Shown: in pieces, positions 17,029 through 25,410 of the stretch
Numbering within the stretch: the stretch's first letter is position 1
Layout of the letters: the number at the start of each line of letters is the position of its first letter
Source: JAHJQZ01 sp963676075
GTDB lineage: Bacteria > Pseudomonadota > Alphaproteobacteria > Rhizobiales > Devosiaceae
Direction: 5' to 3'
Length of the DNA: 64,000 bases
Assembly: GCA_963676075.2 (NCBI GenBank)
Contig: CAXXNZ010000001.1
Location: 367,759 to 431,758, forward strand
The notes under the pieces: generated by a model
The model's input: only the letters and a program-made list of their open reading frames with translations
Databases searched by the model: none
What the model was told of the DNA's origin: nothing
Program-made: the position numbers and the translations under genes

Positions 17029-19260
17029 TCAGAACAGACGAAGCACGTTCTGGTCGGACTGCGAGGCCAGCGACAGGGCTGTCGAGGACAGCTGCTGACG
17101 GGTCTGCAGAGCGAGCAGGTTGGCCGCTTCTTCGTTGCTGTCGGCGAGCGTCAGATTGGACGCACCGGTCTGCAACGTGTTGATCATGTTCTTGGTGAAG
17201 TCCTGGCGGTTCTGAACCACGGAGAGGTTGGAACCGAAGGACGACGCCTGCGAACGCACCGAACCCAGAGCATCCTTCACCAAACCGATATAGCTGTCGA
17301 TGTTGGTGTCGCTGTCGAGATTGGCGGAGGTCAGCGAGGTCTGGATGCCCAGGTTGGCCGAATTGACCGCTTTGGCACCCTTGGCCTGGATCGAGATCTC
17401 GGACGTGCTGGTTTCGTTGAAGGTGATCTGCAGCTTGTCGCCGCGCAGCAGATTGACACCGTTGAACGAGGCATCGTCAGAGATCTTGTCCAGCTGGTCG
17501 CGCAGGGTGTTGTACTGCGTGGCCAGGTCGGCGCGGACGGTGTTGCCACCGATGGTCGCCGTGCCGGCGCCGCCGTCAACCTTGGCAGAGGTCGAATCGT
17601 AGCCGGTTACGGTGAGATCCTGGGTCGACAGGTTCTCAATCCGCAGCTTGCCGTTGTCGTTGGACGCACGGATGTTGCCCGTCAGCGAGCTATTGGTATT
17701 GATCGCTTCGACGAGTTGGTCGACCGACTTGGCGGACCAGGTGCCACCGGTGATGGCGGCTGCCTCACCCGTATCGGTTGCGGTCGCAGAGGCGAAGCCG
17801 AGGTCGGTTGCATCGACTCCAGCCGAGAAGTTGTCGACCGTCACCGTGTCCGAAGTACCTGCGGTACCCGTGCTGGTGATCGTCAAAACGCCGGCGGCCT
17901 GCGTTGCATTGACGCTTGCCGACGTACCGACCTGGCTATTGATGGCACTGGCAATCGACGCTGCATCATAGCGACCGCCGTCGCCACCGGTCGATGCCAG
18001 TGTGACAGTCGAACCGTTGATGTCGAAGGTGATGTCGCCGCCGGAAGCATCGATGCCACCTCCGGTAGCGGCCGTACCCGTCACGCTCACTGCAGCGGTG
18101 CTGAAACCAAGCTGTGTAGCGTCGCCGCTGGAGAACGTGTCAACAGTAATTGCGTCAGACCCGCCGGCAGTGCCCGTGCTGGTCAGTTGCAGGTTGCCCG
18201 AGCCGTCATCCGCAGCGGTAACGCTTGCCGAGGTGCCCACCTGAGTGTTGATGGCGCTGACGACTGCCGCCAGATCAAAGTGACCGCCGTCGCCACCGGT
18301 GGACCCCAGCGTAACGGTCTGGCCATTGATCTGGAAGGTGATGTCGCCGCCGGAAGCGTCGATACCGCCTGAGGCATCAGAACCGGTGGTGCTCACTGAC
18401 GCACCAGCGAAACCAAGCTGTGTAGCGTCGCCGCCGGAGAACGTGTCGACAGTGAGGGTGTCAGCCGAGCCGGTAGTCCCCGTGCTGGTCAACTGCAGGT
18501 TGCCCGAGCCGTCATCCGCAGCGGTAACGCCTGCCGAGGTGCCCACCTGAGTGTTGATGGCGCTGACGACGGCAGACAGATCGTAGATACCGGCGGCACC
18601 GCCAGCCTGGGCCAGCGTAACGGTCTGGCCATTGACCTGGAAGGTGATGTCGCCACCGGAGGCGTCAACGTTCGACCAGGACGTACCAGCAGCGGTCGCA
18701 TTGGTCGACGCCGTGACGGAGGTGATTGCAGTGCCGGTTGCGGCCGTCGTGGCGTTTGCGTTGCCGGTGAGAGCCGGGATGGCACTGGTGCCGACGACCG
18801 TGGCATTGGTGGGGCTGCCAGTGGTGCCGCCGGTGTTGGTGGCAAGACCGATATCGACCGCGGTATCGCCAACCGAACCGCCGGTGAACGAGATCTGCTC
18901 ACTGCCGGTCGGAGTTGCGCCGAGATCGATGGTGTAGGAGGTCGCCTTGAAGGACTTGTCCTGACGAGCCTGGGTCAGCGTGGACTGCATCGACTCGAGA
19001 GTCTTGGTGATGGCAGACAAGCCGTTGTCGGCCGCTTCGATGGTCTGAATGCCGTTGCTCATCGAGTCGAGGAGCTGGCTCATGTCCGAGGCGCGGCTAT
19101 TGAGAGACGAGGCAGTGAAGAAGTTGGTGGGATTGTCGAGAGCCGAATTGACTCGCTGACCGGTCGCCAGACGCTCCTGCGTCTTGCCCAACTGTGTCGC
19201 TGTGCTCTGGAGATTGAGGAGGTTCGAGCGAACCGCCTTCGAGAGGGTAATGTCGGACAT
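17029..19260 (-). CDS. large flagellin, copy 2
   Basis: This 743-residue flagellin has canonical N- and C-terminal helices (L-N-L-Q-S-T-A-T-Q-L-G and L-L-A-L-Q-T-R-Q-Q-L-S-S). The centre contains three clear tandem modules of about 100 residues starting near residues 197, 298 and 401, each beginning D-A-S-G-G-D-I-T-F. Each continues N-G-x-T-V-T-L-x-x-x-G-G, then A-I-N-T/S-Q-V-G-T-S-A-x-V, then a L-T-I/S-T-S-T-G-T strand pair. ATG 19260 has an AGGAG site 8 bases upstream. A terminator follows the stop. From about residue 165 to 525 the sequence is essentially identical to copy 3, while the terminal D0/D1 regions carry scattered substitutions. That pattern suggests gene conversion or selection on the centre. 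Confidence 0.95.
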   Translation of the reverse strand: MSDITLSKAVRSNLLNLQSTATQLGKTQERLATGQRVNSALDNPTNFFTASSLNSRASDMSQLLDSMSNGIQTIEAADNGLSAITKTLESMQSTLTQARQDKSFKATSYTIDLGATPTGSEQISFTGGSVGDTAVDIGLATNTGGTTGSPTNATVVGTSAIPALTGNANATTAATGTAITSVTASTNATAAGTSWSNVDASGGDITFQVNGQTVTLAQAGGAAGIYDLSAVVSAINTQVGTSAGVTAADDGSGNLQLTSTGTTGSADTLTVDTFSGGDATQLGFAGASVSTTGSDASGGIDASGGDITFQINGQTVTLGSTGGDGGHFDLAAVVSAINTQVGTSASVTAADDGSGNLQLTSTGTAGGSDAITVDTFSSGDATQLGFSTAAVSVTGTAATGGGIDASGGDITFDINGSTVTLASTGGDGGRYDAASIASAINSQVGTSASVNATQAAGVLTITSTGTAGTSDTVTVDNFSAGVDATDLGFASATATDTGEAAAITGGTWSAKSVDQLVEAINTNSSLTGNIRASNDNGKLRIENLSTQDLTVTGYDSTSAKVDGGAGTATIGGNTVRADLATQYNTLRDQLDKISDDASFNGVNLLRGDKLQITFNETSTSEISIQAKGAKAVNSANLGIQTSLTSANLDSDTNIDSYIGLVKDALGSVRSQASSFGSNLSVVQNRQDFTKNMINTLQTGASNLTLADSNEEAANLLALQTRQQLSSTALSLASQSDQNVLRLF

Positions 19261-19450
19261 GTGGAACTCCTATTCCTGTACCGATTACAAACGCACCTCT
19301 TTCTGAGGCAGGCCGGAGTATTGGAGTCGCGATTTGAAAATGTATTAACAGGGGGCGGGGCATTTAAAGCGAGTTATCCGACTTAACATTTTGAAAAATA
19401 ATAATAAAATTGTCCGGATCGATTTGTGGCGCCGGTGAATCCGCTGTAGT

Positions 19451-19470
19451 GGTTAACACTTCGCTTTATC
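19451..19470. promoter_or_regulatory. conserved 20-mer upstream of flagellin 2
   Basis: GGTTAACACTTCGCTTTATC lies about 190 bp upstream of the flagellin 2 start and is repeated without change upstream of flagellin 3, although the flanking bases have diverged. It contains GTTAAC, a CtrA-like half-site. Candidate regulatory element. Confidence 0.4.
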
Positions 19471-19784
19471 TTAATACTTCGTTACTTCGCGTAAGAGGCG
19501 AGCCAGCTTTGATGAATTCGGATGGCCACGGACATCGGCTGTGCGACATCTGAGCATTGAGCGGCTGCGTTCATGGCGTTGATCGATGGGGAATAATTGC
19601 GCCGGCAGGCTCAATCACAAATGGCGCAAGTCCCTTGGGATGGCGCCTTTGAAGCAGTGGTTCGTTCGTCTTGTTCGATGATCACGATACTCTGTCCGCG
19701 AAGGCAACATGCCTGACTGCGATTATCCGGTCAGGACTGATTGTGGATGTGTGTCGGGGATCGAGTTCCCCCCAGAAAACAAAG

Positions 19785-19811
19785 AAAAGGCGGGCACGAG
19801 GCCCGCCTTTT
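19785..19811 (-). terminator. terminator of flagellin 3
   Basis: Exact copy of the 16982-17008 hairpin, 21 bp after the flagellin 3 stop codon. Confidence 0.85.
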
Positions 19812-19831
19812 CGCATGCTTTGCAGAAGATA

Positions 19832-22063
19832 TCAGAACAGACGAAGCACGTTCTGGTCGGACTGCGAGGCCAGCGACAGGGCCGTCGAGGACAGCTGCTG
19901 GCGGGTCTGCAGGGCGAGCAGGTTGGCCGCTTCTTCGTTGCTGTCGGCGAGCGTCAGATTGGACGCACCGGTCTGCAACGTGTTGATCATGTTCTTGGTG
20001 AAGTCCTGGCGGTTCTGAACCACGGAGAGGTTGGAACCGAAGGACGACGCCTGCGAACGCACCGAACCCAGAGCGTTTTTGACCAAACCGATATAGCCGT
20101 CGATGTTGGTATCGCTGTCGAGATCTTCCGACTGGAGCGAGGTCTGGAGGCCGAGGTTGGCCGAATTGACCGACTTTCCGCCCTTGGCCTGGATGGAGAT
20201 CTCCGACGTGCTGGTTTCGTTGAAGGTGATCTGCAGCTTGTCGCCGCGCAGCAGATTGACACCGTTGAACGAGGCGTCGTCAGAGAGCTTGTCCAGCTGG
20301 TCGCGCAGGGTGTTGTACTGCGTGGCCAGGTCGGCGCGGACGGTGTTGCCACCGATCGTTGTCGTGCCGGCACCACCGTCAATGTTGGCCGACGTCGAAT
20401 TCCAGCCGGTTACGGTGAGATCCTGGGTCGACAGGTTCTCAATCCGCAGCTTGCCGTTGTCGTTGGACGCACGGATGTTGCCCTTCAGCGAGCTGTCGGT
20501 ATTGATCGCTTCGACGAGCTGGTCGACCGACTTTGCGGACCAGGTGCCACCGGTGATGGCGGCTGCCTCACCCGTATCGGTTGCGGTCGCAGAGGCGAAG
20601 CCGAGGTCGGTTGCATCGACTCCAGCCGAGAAGTTGTCGACCGTCACCGTGTCCGAAGTACCTGCGGTACCCGTGCTGGTGATCGTCAAAACGCCGGCGG
20701 CCTGCGTTGCATTGACGCTTGCCGACGTACCGACCTGGCTATTGATGGCACTGGCAATCGACGCTGCATCATAGCGACCGCCGTCGCCACCGGTCGATGC
20801 CAGTGTGACAGTCGAACCGTTGATGTCGAAGGTGATGTCGCCGCCGGAAGCATCGATGCCACCTCCGGTAGCGGCCGTACCCGTCACGCTCACCGCAGCG
20901 GTGCTGAAACCAAGCTGTGTAGCGTCGCCGCTGGAGAACGTGTCAACAGTAATTGCGTCAGACCCGCCGGCAGTGCCCGTGCTGGTCAGTTGCAGGTTGC
21001 CCGAGCCGTCATCCGCAGCGGTAACGCTTGCCGAGGTGCCCACCTGAGTGTTGATGGCGCTGACGACTGCCGCCAGATCAAAGTGACCGCCGTCGCCACC
21101 GGTGGACCCCAGCGTAACGGTCTGGCCATTGATCTGGAAGGTGATGTCGCCGCCGGAAGCGTCGATACCGCCTGAGGCATCAGAACCGGTGGTGCTCACT
21201 GACGCACCAGCGAAACCAAGCTGTGTAGCGTCGCCGCCGGAGAACGTGTCGACAGTGAGGGTGTCAGCCGAGCCGGTAGTCCCCGTGCTGGTCAACTGCA
21301 GGTTGCCCGAGCCGTCATCCGCAGCGGTAACGCCTGCCGAGGTGCCCACCTGAGTGTTGATGGCGCTGACGACGGCAGACAGATCGTAGATACCGGCGGC
21401 ACCGCCAGCCTGGGCCAGCGTAACGGTCTGGCCATTGACCTGGAAGGTGATGTCGCCACCGGAGGCGTCAACGTTCGACCAGGACGTACCAGCAGCGGTC
21501 GCATTGGTCGACGCCGTGACGGAGGTGATTGCAGTGCCGGTTGCGGCCGTCGTGGCGTTTGCGGCGCCGGTGAGAGCCGGGATGGCACTGGTGCCGACGA
21601 CCGCGGCATTGGTGGGGCTGCCAGTGGTGCCGCCGGTGTTGGTGGCAAGACCGATATTGATCGCAGTATCGCCAACCGAACCGCCGGAGAACGAGATCTG
21701 CTGACTGCCGCTCGGGGTCGCGCCGAGATCGATGGTGTAGGAGGTCGCCTTGAAGGACTTGTCCTGACGAGCCTGGGTCAGCGTGGACTGCATCGACTCG
21801 AGAGTCTTGGTGATGGCAGACAAGCCGTTGTCGGCCGCTTCGATGGTCTGAATGCCGTTGCTCATCGAGTCGAGGAGCTGGCTCATGTCCGAGGCGCGGC
21901 TGTTGAGCGACGAAGCAGTGAAGAAGTTGGTGGGATTGTCGAGAGCCGAATTGACTCGCAAACCCGTCGCCAGACGCTCCTGCGTCTTGCCCAACTGCGC
22001 TGCCGTGCTCTGGAGATTGAGGAGGTTCGAGCGAACCGCCTTCGAGAGTGTAATGTCGGACAT
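19832..22063 (-). CDS. large flagellin, copy 3
   Basis: This 743-residue flagellin is the tandem paralog of copy 2, with the same length, ribosome binding site (AGGAGTTCCAC before ATG) and terminator. The three ~100-residue D-A-S-G-G-D-I-T-F modules are the same as in copy 2; I saw only a single silent base change across the modules (18086 region versus 20889). The ends differ, for example S-T-A-A-Q versus S-T-A-T-Q near the N-terminus and G-G-K-S-V-N-S-A-N-L-G-L versus G-A-K-A-V-N-S-A-N-L-G-I near the C-terminus. It probably forms the filament together with copies 1 and 2. Which copy dominates cannot be told from the sequence. Confidence 0.95.
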   Translation of the reverse strand: MSDITLSKAVRSNLLNLQSTAAQLGKTQERLATGLRVNSALDNPTNFFTASSLNSRASDMSQLLDSMSNGIQTIEAADNGLSAITKTLESMQSTLTQARQDKSFKATSYTIDLGATPSGSQQISFSGGSVGDTAINIGLATNTGGTTGSPTNAAVVGTSAIPALTGAANATTAATGTAITSVTASTNATAAGTSWSNVDASGGDITFQVNGQTVTLAQAGGAAGIYDLSAVVSAINTQVGTSAGVTAADDGSGNLQLTSTGTTGSADTLTVDTFSGGDATQLGFAGASVSTTGSDASGGIDASGGDITFQINGQTVTLGSTGGDGGHFDLAAVVSAINTQVGTSASVTAADDGSGNLQLTSTGTAGGSDAITVDTFSSGDATQLGFSTAAVSVTGTAATGGGIDASGGDITFDINGSTVTLASTGGDGGRYDAASIASAINSQVGTSASVNATQAAGVLTITSTGTAGTSDTVTVDNFSAGVDATDLGFASATATDTGEAAAITGGTWSAKSVDQLVEAINTDSSLKGNIRASNDNGKLRIENLSTQDLTVTGWNSTSANIDGGAGTTTIGGNTVRADLATQYNTLRDQLDKLSDDASFNGVNLLRGDKLQITFNETSTSEISIQAKGGKSVNSANLGLQTSLQSEDLDSDTNIDGYIGLVKNALGSVRSQASSFGSNLSVVQNRQDFTKNMINTLQTGASNLTLADSNEEAANLLALQTRQQLSSTALSLASQSDQNVLRLF

Positions 22064-22255
22064 GTGGAACTCCTATTCCTGTACCGATTACTGACACACC
22101 TCATCCTGAGGTATGCGCTGGAGTATCGACGGCAGTATTTGAGAATTGGTTAACCATGCGCGCGATATTTGCCGCGCGTGCGTTGCCGCAACCGTTTGAA
22201 AAATCTTCGTAAAATTATCCGCATTGATCGACGCTACAGGCGTTTCCGGCGAACT

Positions 22256-22275
22256 GGTTAACACTTCGCTTTATC
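22256..22275. promoter_or_regulatory. conserved 20-mer upstream of flagellin 3
   Basis: Identical to 19451-19470 (GGTTAACACTTCGCTTTATC) and at the same distance from the start codon. The retained identity inside diverged non-coding DNA suggests a functional site. Confidence 0.4.
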
Positions 22276-22402
22276 GCGGAGAAAACGAGTCGATTCCGAT
22301 GGGGGCCAATGCCCGGAGGCGCAGGCCGTGTGTCACATGAAATCAGTCCCGCCGCATTTGGGGCTTTGAACGATCCGGGCGGGGGCCTGCAGGCTGAATC
22401 AG

Positions 22403-22433
22403 AAAGGGCGCAATCCCGTGGGATGGCGCCCTT
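22403..22433 (-). terminator. hairpin downstream of the 183-residue flagellar-locus gene
   Basis: On the minus strand GGGCGCCATCCC / GGGATTGCGCCC pair with one mismatch and are followed by TTTC. It lies 50 bp beyond the stop of the hypothetical gene at 22484. A degraded copy lies at 19619-19650. Confidence 0.55.
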
Positions 22434-22483
22434 GAAGCAATGGTTGGTTCGTCGCGTCCTGATGGGCGCGATGTGCGACCCGA

Positions 22484-23035
22484 TCAGGCGATGCGTTCGA
22501 CCGCGCTCATCCAGTCCGGATTGGCGGCGGATGCAGGGGAGAGGGGCGAGCCGCCGGACCCGCTGGCATAGGCTTCGATCTTGCCGGCATCGACCTTAGG
22601 CGAGCCGCCCTGCGCGCCAGCCGTGGTGTCGGCTGCTGCGGCGAGTGCGCCGCCGCTCTCGTCCTGGCCACTGCCGTCTTCGGCAGCGGTGTTCGCGCGC
22701 TTGGCCTCATCCTTGGCGACATCCTCCGCCTTTTTCTGAAGATCTGCCGGATGCGGATCGGGCTTGAACGTCGCGCTGATCAGGGACGCGTCGAGCAGGG
22801 TTTGCGGTGGCACGGACGGGTCGATGCCCGGCGGGCGCGGGCTCATCGCGGCCCGGGCCGCGGCAAAACCGGACGAATCCGAGGGTTGGCCTCGTGCGCC
22901 AGTGTTGTTTGCTCCAGCATTTCCGGATTGTCCGGATTGCTCGATGGGGCGGGTGTCGGGGCGCTGCAACGCCGGCCGGTCAAATGCGGTCGGAGGCGTG
23001 GCGGCCAGAGATTCAGGTATCAGACGCATGCTCAT
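22484..23035 (-). CDS. hypothetical protein at the end of the flgI operon
   Basis: I do not recognise this 183-residue protein. It is acidic to neutral, rich in Ala, Ser, Pro, Gly and Asp, with no signal peptide or membrane segment. Long parts are likely disordered. One helical stretch (A-D-L-Q-K-K-A-E-D-V-A-K-D-E-A-K-R-A-N) lies in the middle, and W-M-S-A-V-E-R-I-A is at the C-terminus. It follows flgI, the FlgJ-like gene and the FlgN-like gene on the same strand after a 177-bp gap, and precedes flagellin 3. The composition (Pro/Ala linkers) recalls hook-length or export-substrate proteins, but this is inference only. Start may be ATG 23035 or 23029. Confidence 0.6.
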   Translation of the reverse strand: MSMRLIPESLAATPPTAFDRPALQRPDTRPIEQSGQSGNAGANNTGARGQPSDSSGFAAARAAMSPRPPGIDPSVPPQTLLDASLISATFKPDPHPADLQKKAEDVAKDEAKRANTAAEDGSGQDESGGALAAAADTTAGAQGGSPKVDAGKIEAYASGSGGSPLSPASAANPDWMSAVERIA

Positions 23036-23212
23036 GTGAAGTCCTCACACGTGCTCGTTACACAGCCTGCACTATCCGCCTATTGTATTACGACTCCGTT
23101 GCTATAGACCATGAAAAATCTATTAAAAAACGGTCATATATGATCAATGAGTGAGCAATACCAAGCAGATCTAAAAGGGTAGATTCAATTTGTGTTTGGC
23201 GGTTACTTGCTC

Positions 23213-23677
23213 CTAAAGCGCGCGATTGATCGACAGTCCGGATGCATGGTTCTTTGGTAGCGGCGCGGCGCCTTTGGCGCTGTAAGTCTTGACATTTTTC
23301 TCTGCGCCGACCGCCTTGGCAACGTCCTCAAGCAGGTCTTCGGCGACCGAGCGCGCTGTCGCCAGAACGCGCAGGTTCTCGGCCATCTGGGTGGCAAGGC
23401 TTTCGTGGCGCTTGCGCAAGCGATCGAGATCGGCGGGGATGGCCTGTTCGAGCCGGGCGGCCTGACGTTGCACTGCACGTGCAAGAACCGTGTAATCCTC
23501 TGCGGCGACAGTCTTCTGGGAGGCAAGCTCCCCCGCCTCCCGCAACTTCCCCGCTCGCAGCAGCATGGTCTCGCGGCTGAGGGTATCGACGAGACGGGTG
23601 AGGGCGGCGTCGGTGCGGGTGCACAGTTCCCTCGGGTCGCTCTGGTCAAGACTCTGGAGGCGCTGGGCGGCTGTCAT
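23213..23677 (-). CDS. FlgN-like flagellar export chaperone
   Basis: This 154-residue helical protein has heptad-rich sequence (L-V-D-T-L-S-R-E-T-M-L-L-R-A-G-K-L-R-E-A, then R-L-R-K-R-H-E-S-L-A). It corresponds to the FlgN-type chaperones that hold FlgK and FlgL before export. The short start MTAAQRLQSLD at 23677 is chosen: it is 4 bp after the rod-binding gene stop and gives a normal family length. Its place directly after the flgI and FlgJ-like genes supports a flagellar job. Sequence conservation in this family is low, so the name rests on length, helix pattern and context. Confidence 0.7.
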   Translation of the reverse strand: MTAAQRLQSLDQSDPRELCTRTDAALTRLVDTLSRETMLLRAGKLREAGELASQKTVAAEDYTVLARAVQRQAARLEQAIPADLDRLRKRHESLATQMAENLRVLATARSVAEDLLEDVAKAVGAEKNVKTYSAKGAAPLPKNHASGLSINRAL

Positions 23678-23681
23678 GGGG

Positions 23682-23993
23682 TCAGTTTCCTGTACTGGAT
23701 GAGGGCGTGGTCTTGGCTTCCTGGGTCTGCAACAGGGAGCGCAGGATATCGTCGGCAAGTCCGATGCCGCCGTTTTGGGCGATCGAGTTGGCCAGCTGCT
23801 CGGATTGCATCGAGCGCCAGGTTTCCTCTGCCTGTCCGCCACCGAAGCCGTTGCGGGCATCAAGGCCGGACATCATCTGGGAGACGAGGGTGTTGAGGAA
23901 CACGCCTTCGAGTTCGGTCGACTTCTGCCTTGCCGAGCGGACGAATGGCGTATCGGGCAGCTTGGTCAGGTCAATTCCGGGGATCGAGCTCAT
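23682..23993 (-). CDS. rod-binding protein, FlgJ N-terminal domain only
   Basis: This 103-residue protein matches the rod-capping N-terminal domain of FlgJ (A-R-Q-K-S-T-E-L-E-G-V-F-L-N-T-L-V-S-Q-M, then G-L-A-D-D-I-L-R-S-L-L). The muramidase half is absent, which is usual in alphaproteobacteria, where a separate hydrolase serves. It probably assists rod assembly in the periplasm. ATG 23993 overlaps the flgI stop by one base (TGATG), indicating coupling. A GTG one codon upstream is possible but less likely. Confidence 0.85.
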   Translation of the reverse strand: MSSIPGIDLTKLPDTPFVRSARQKSTELEGVFLNTLVSQMMSGLDARNGFGGGQAEETWRSMQSEQLANSIAQNGGIGLADDILRSLLQTQEAKTTPSSSTGN

Positions 23994-25135
23994 CACATCA
24001 CCTCGATTTCTGCCTGGAGCGCACCTGCGGCCTTGATGGCCTGCAGGATGCCGATGAGATCGCGTGGCGAGATGCCGAGGGCATTGAGCCCGTCGACGAG
24101 TTGCTGCAGCGTCACCGATTCCGGAATGGTCGCGAGGTTGGAGCCCGACGAAGATACATTGACGTCCGAGCGAGGCACCTGGGTTGTCTGGCCGCCGGAC
24201 AGCGCGTTGGGCTGGCTGACCTGCGGGGTTTCGGCAATTGTGACGGTCAGATTGGCCTGGGCCACGGCCACGGTCGACACCCTGACATCGCGGCCCATGA
24301 CGATGATGCCGGAGTTCTCGTCGATGACGATCTTGGCGGGCTGGTCTGTCTGGACAACCAGCTGCTCGATATCGGTCAGAAGGTCGACGATGTTGCCGCG
24401 AAAGTTCGACGGCAGGGTCAGGAGCACGTTCGACGGATTCTGCGCGACAGCGGTTGTCTCGCCGATGAAATCATTGATGCCGAGCGCAACACGGCGCGCC
24501 GTGGTCAGATCCGGGTTCCGCAAGGACAGGCGGATGGAGTGGAGCGAGGCAAGGTTGAACCCGATCTCACGTTCCACCAGACCACCCGATGAAATGCGCC
24601 CTGTGGTGGGGACGCCTGAAATGATCGATGCAGCATCGCCAGACGCCTTGAAGCCGTTGATCGTTACCGGACCCTGGGCGATTGCGTAGATCTCGCCGTC
24701 GGCGCCGAGCAGGGGGGTGACCAGCAATGTGCCGCCCTGCAGGCTGTCGGCATCGCCGAGTGCCGAGACGTTGACATCGATGCGCGAGCCTTGCGCCGCA
24801 AAGGGCGGCAGGTTGGCCGTGACCATGACAGCGGCGACGTTGGCGGTACGAACGCTTTCGCCGCGTGTGTTGACACCGAGCCGCTCGAGCATTGCCTGAA
24901 GGCTCTGCTTGGTGAACGGCGAATTGTTGAGGCTGTCACCAGTGCCATTGAGGCCGACGATCAACCCGTAGCCAACCAGCTGGTTCTCGCGCACGCCCTC
25001 GATATCGACGATATCCTTGATACGGGCGCTGCCGGCGTAGGCCAGTGTCGGCGCAAGCGACCCGGCCACGACCCCGATTAGGACGATCAGGGACAAGACC
25101 AGAGCTCTCGGACTGCAATCGGCGCATTTCACCAT
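23993..25135 (-). CDS. flgI: flagellar P-ring protein FlgI
   Basis: FlgI forms the bushing ring around the rod in the peptidoglycan layer. The 380-residue precursor has a signal peptide (hydrophobic core L-V-L-S-L-I-V-L-I-G-V-V, cleavage near A-Y-A-G). The mature start S-A-R-I-K-D-I-V-D-I-E-G-V-R-E-N and G-Y-G-L-I-V-G-L-N-G-T-G-D are hallmark P-ring motifs. I start at ATG 25135 because an AAGGGGAAA ribosome binding site precedes it and the signal peptide then has normal length. A sigma-54 promoter lies about 55 bp upstream, with candidate FlbD dyads beyond it. It heads the operon flgI, FlgJ-like, FlgN-like, perhaps plus the 183-residue gene. Confidence 0.95.
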   Translation of the reverse strand: MVKCADCSPRALVLSLIVLIGVVAGSLAPTLAYAGSARIKDIVDIEGVRENQLVGYGLIVGLNGTGDSLNNSPFTKQSLQAMLERLGVNTRGESVRTANVAAVMVTANLPPFAAQGSRIDVNVSALGDADSLQGGTLLVTPLLGADGEIYAIAQGPVTINGFKASGDAASIISGVPTTGRISSGGLVEREIGFNLASLHSIRLSLRNPDLTTARRVALGINDFIGETTAVAQNPSNVLLTLPSNFRGNIVDLLTDIEQLVVQTDQPAKIVIDENSGIIVMGRDVRVSTVAVAQANLTVTIAETPQVSQPNALSGGQTTQVPRSDVNVSSSGSNLATIPESVTLQQLVDGLNALGISPRDLIGILQAIKAAGALQAEIEVM

Positions 25136-25188
25136 TGTATTTCCCCTTTGAGGTTCCGTCCCCACGGAACCGGTCACGCCTACCCATC

Positions 25189-25205
25189 TGCCAGAAACGT
25201 GCCAA
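25189..25205 (-). promoter_or_regulatory. sigma-54 promoter of flgI
   Basis: On the minus strand TTGGCACGTTTCTGGCA has GG and GC separated by 10 bases and a perfect TGGCACG -24 element; the -12 is TGGCA instead of TTGCA. It lies about 55 bp before the chosen flgI start. Confidence 0.7.
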
Positions 25206-25312
25206 ATTGCGCCTTTGTGGTTTGGGAAATCGCAAGCTTTTGAATTTTATGGGAAATACCTCGGCAGCGCTTTCGAATGTCGGAGCAAGCGCGCCACGCG
25301 AGCCGTCCGGGC

Positions 25313-25326
25313 TGCAGAATTTGCCG
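25313..25326. promoter_or_regulatory. GCA-N6-TGCCG dyad A, candidate FlbD/ftr site
   Basis: TGCAGAATTTGCCG is one of two dyads between flgI and fliX. It matches those beside flgF/fliL and fliO/flgB, with one imperfect half. Confidence 0.45.
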
Positions 25327-25331
25327 GGTTG

Positions 25332-25346
25332 TTAATGATCCATTAA
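25332..25346. promoter_or_regulatory. CtrA box upstream of fliX
   Basis: TTAATGATCCATTAA is an exact TTAA-N7-TTAA match to the CtrA consensus, 65 bp before the fliX start and between the two dyads. Confidence 0.65.
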
Positions 25347-25355
25347 CGCGCGCCG

Positions 25356-25369
25356 GGCAGATTTTGCCG
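25356..25369. promoter_or_regulatory. GGCA-N6-TGCCG dyad B, candidate FlbD/ftr site
   Basis: GGCAGATTTTGCCG lies ~150 bp upstream of the flgI sigma-54 promoter and just before fliX. It could enhance flgI and repress fliX, as FlbD does in Caulobacter. Confidence 0.55.
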
Positions 25370-25410
25370 CAAGGAAAGATTAACCGTGTGGAGTCGACCG
25401 GAGCATAAGA

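Larger units (their letters stand above)
16942..19744. repeat. tandem duplication, left copy (flagellin 2 unit)
   Basis: The sequence starting at 16942 (ATGTGTGTCGGGGATCG) recurs at 19745. The terminators, gene stops (17029/19832) and gene starts (19260/22063) keep a constant offset of 2803 bp. The upstream non-coding part is diverged but still alignable, for example the GGCGCC-containing hairpin remnant near 19615-19650 matching 22403-22433. Confidence 0.85.
19745..22480. repeat. tandem duplication, right copy (flagellin 3 unit)
   Basis: This is the second copy of the ~2.8 kb unit, beginning at ATGTGTGTCGGGGATCG. The right edge is blurred: recognisable similarity to the left copy runs at least to the hairpin at 22403-22433 and the following GAAGCAATGGTT. 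Confidence 0.8.

Noticed and set aside
16948..18372. Long plus-strand open frames across the flagellin genes (also 19709-21175 and 15136-16089)
   Set aside because: They are antisense to clear flagellins with conserved ends, terminators and ribosome binding sites. The repeated GC-rich codon pattern alone keeps them open.
17700..18700. CRISPR-like regularly spaced repeats
   Set aside because: The ~300-bp periodicity comes from three in-frame ~100-residue modules of a flagellin, not from short repeats with spacers.
22140..22190. Sigma-54 promoter for flagellin 3 (minus-strand GG-N10-GC near 22175)
   Set aside because: Only the bare dinucleotides fit; the -12 region is not TTGC-like, and the site is not preserved in front of flagellin 2.
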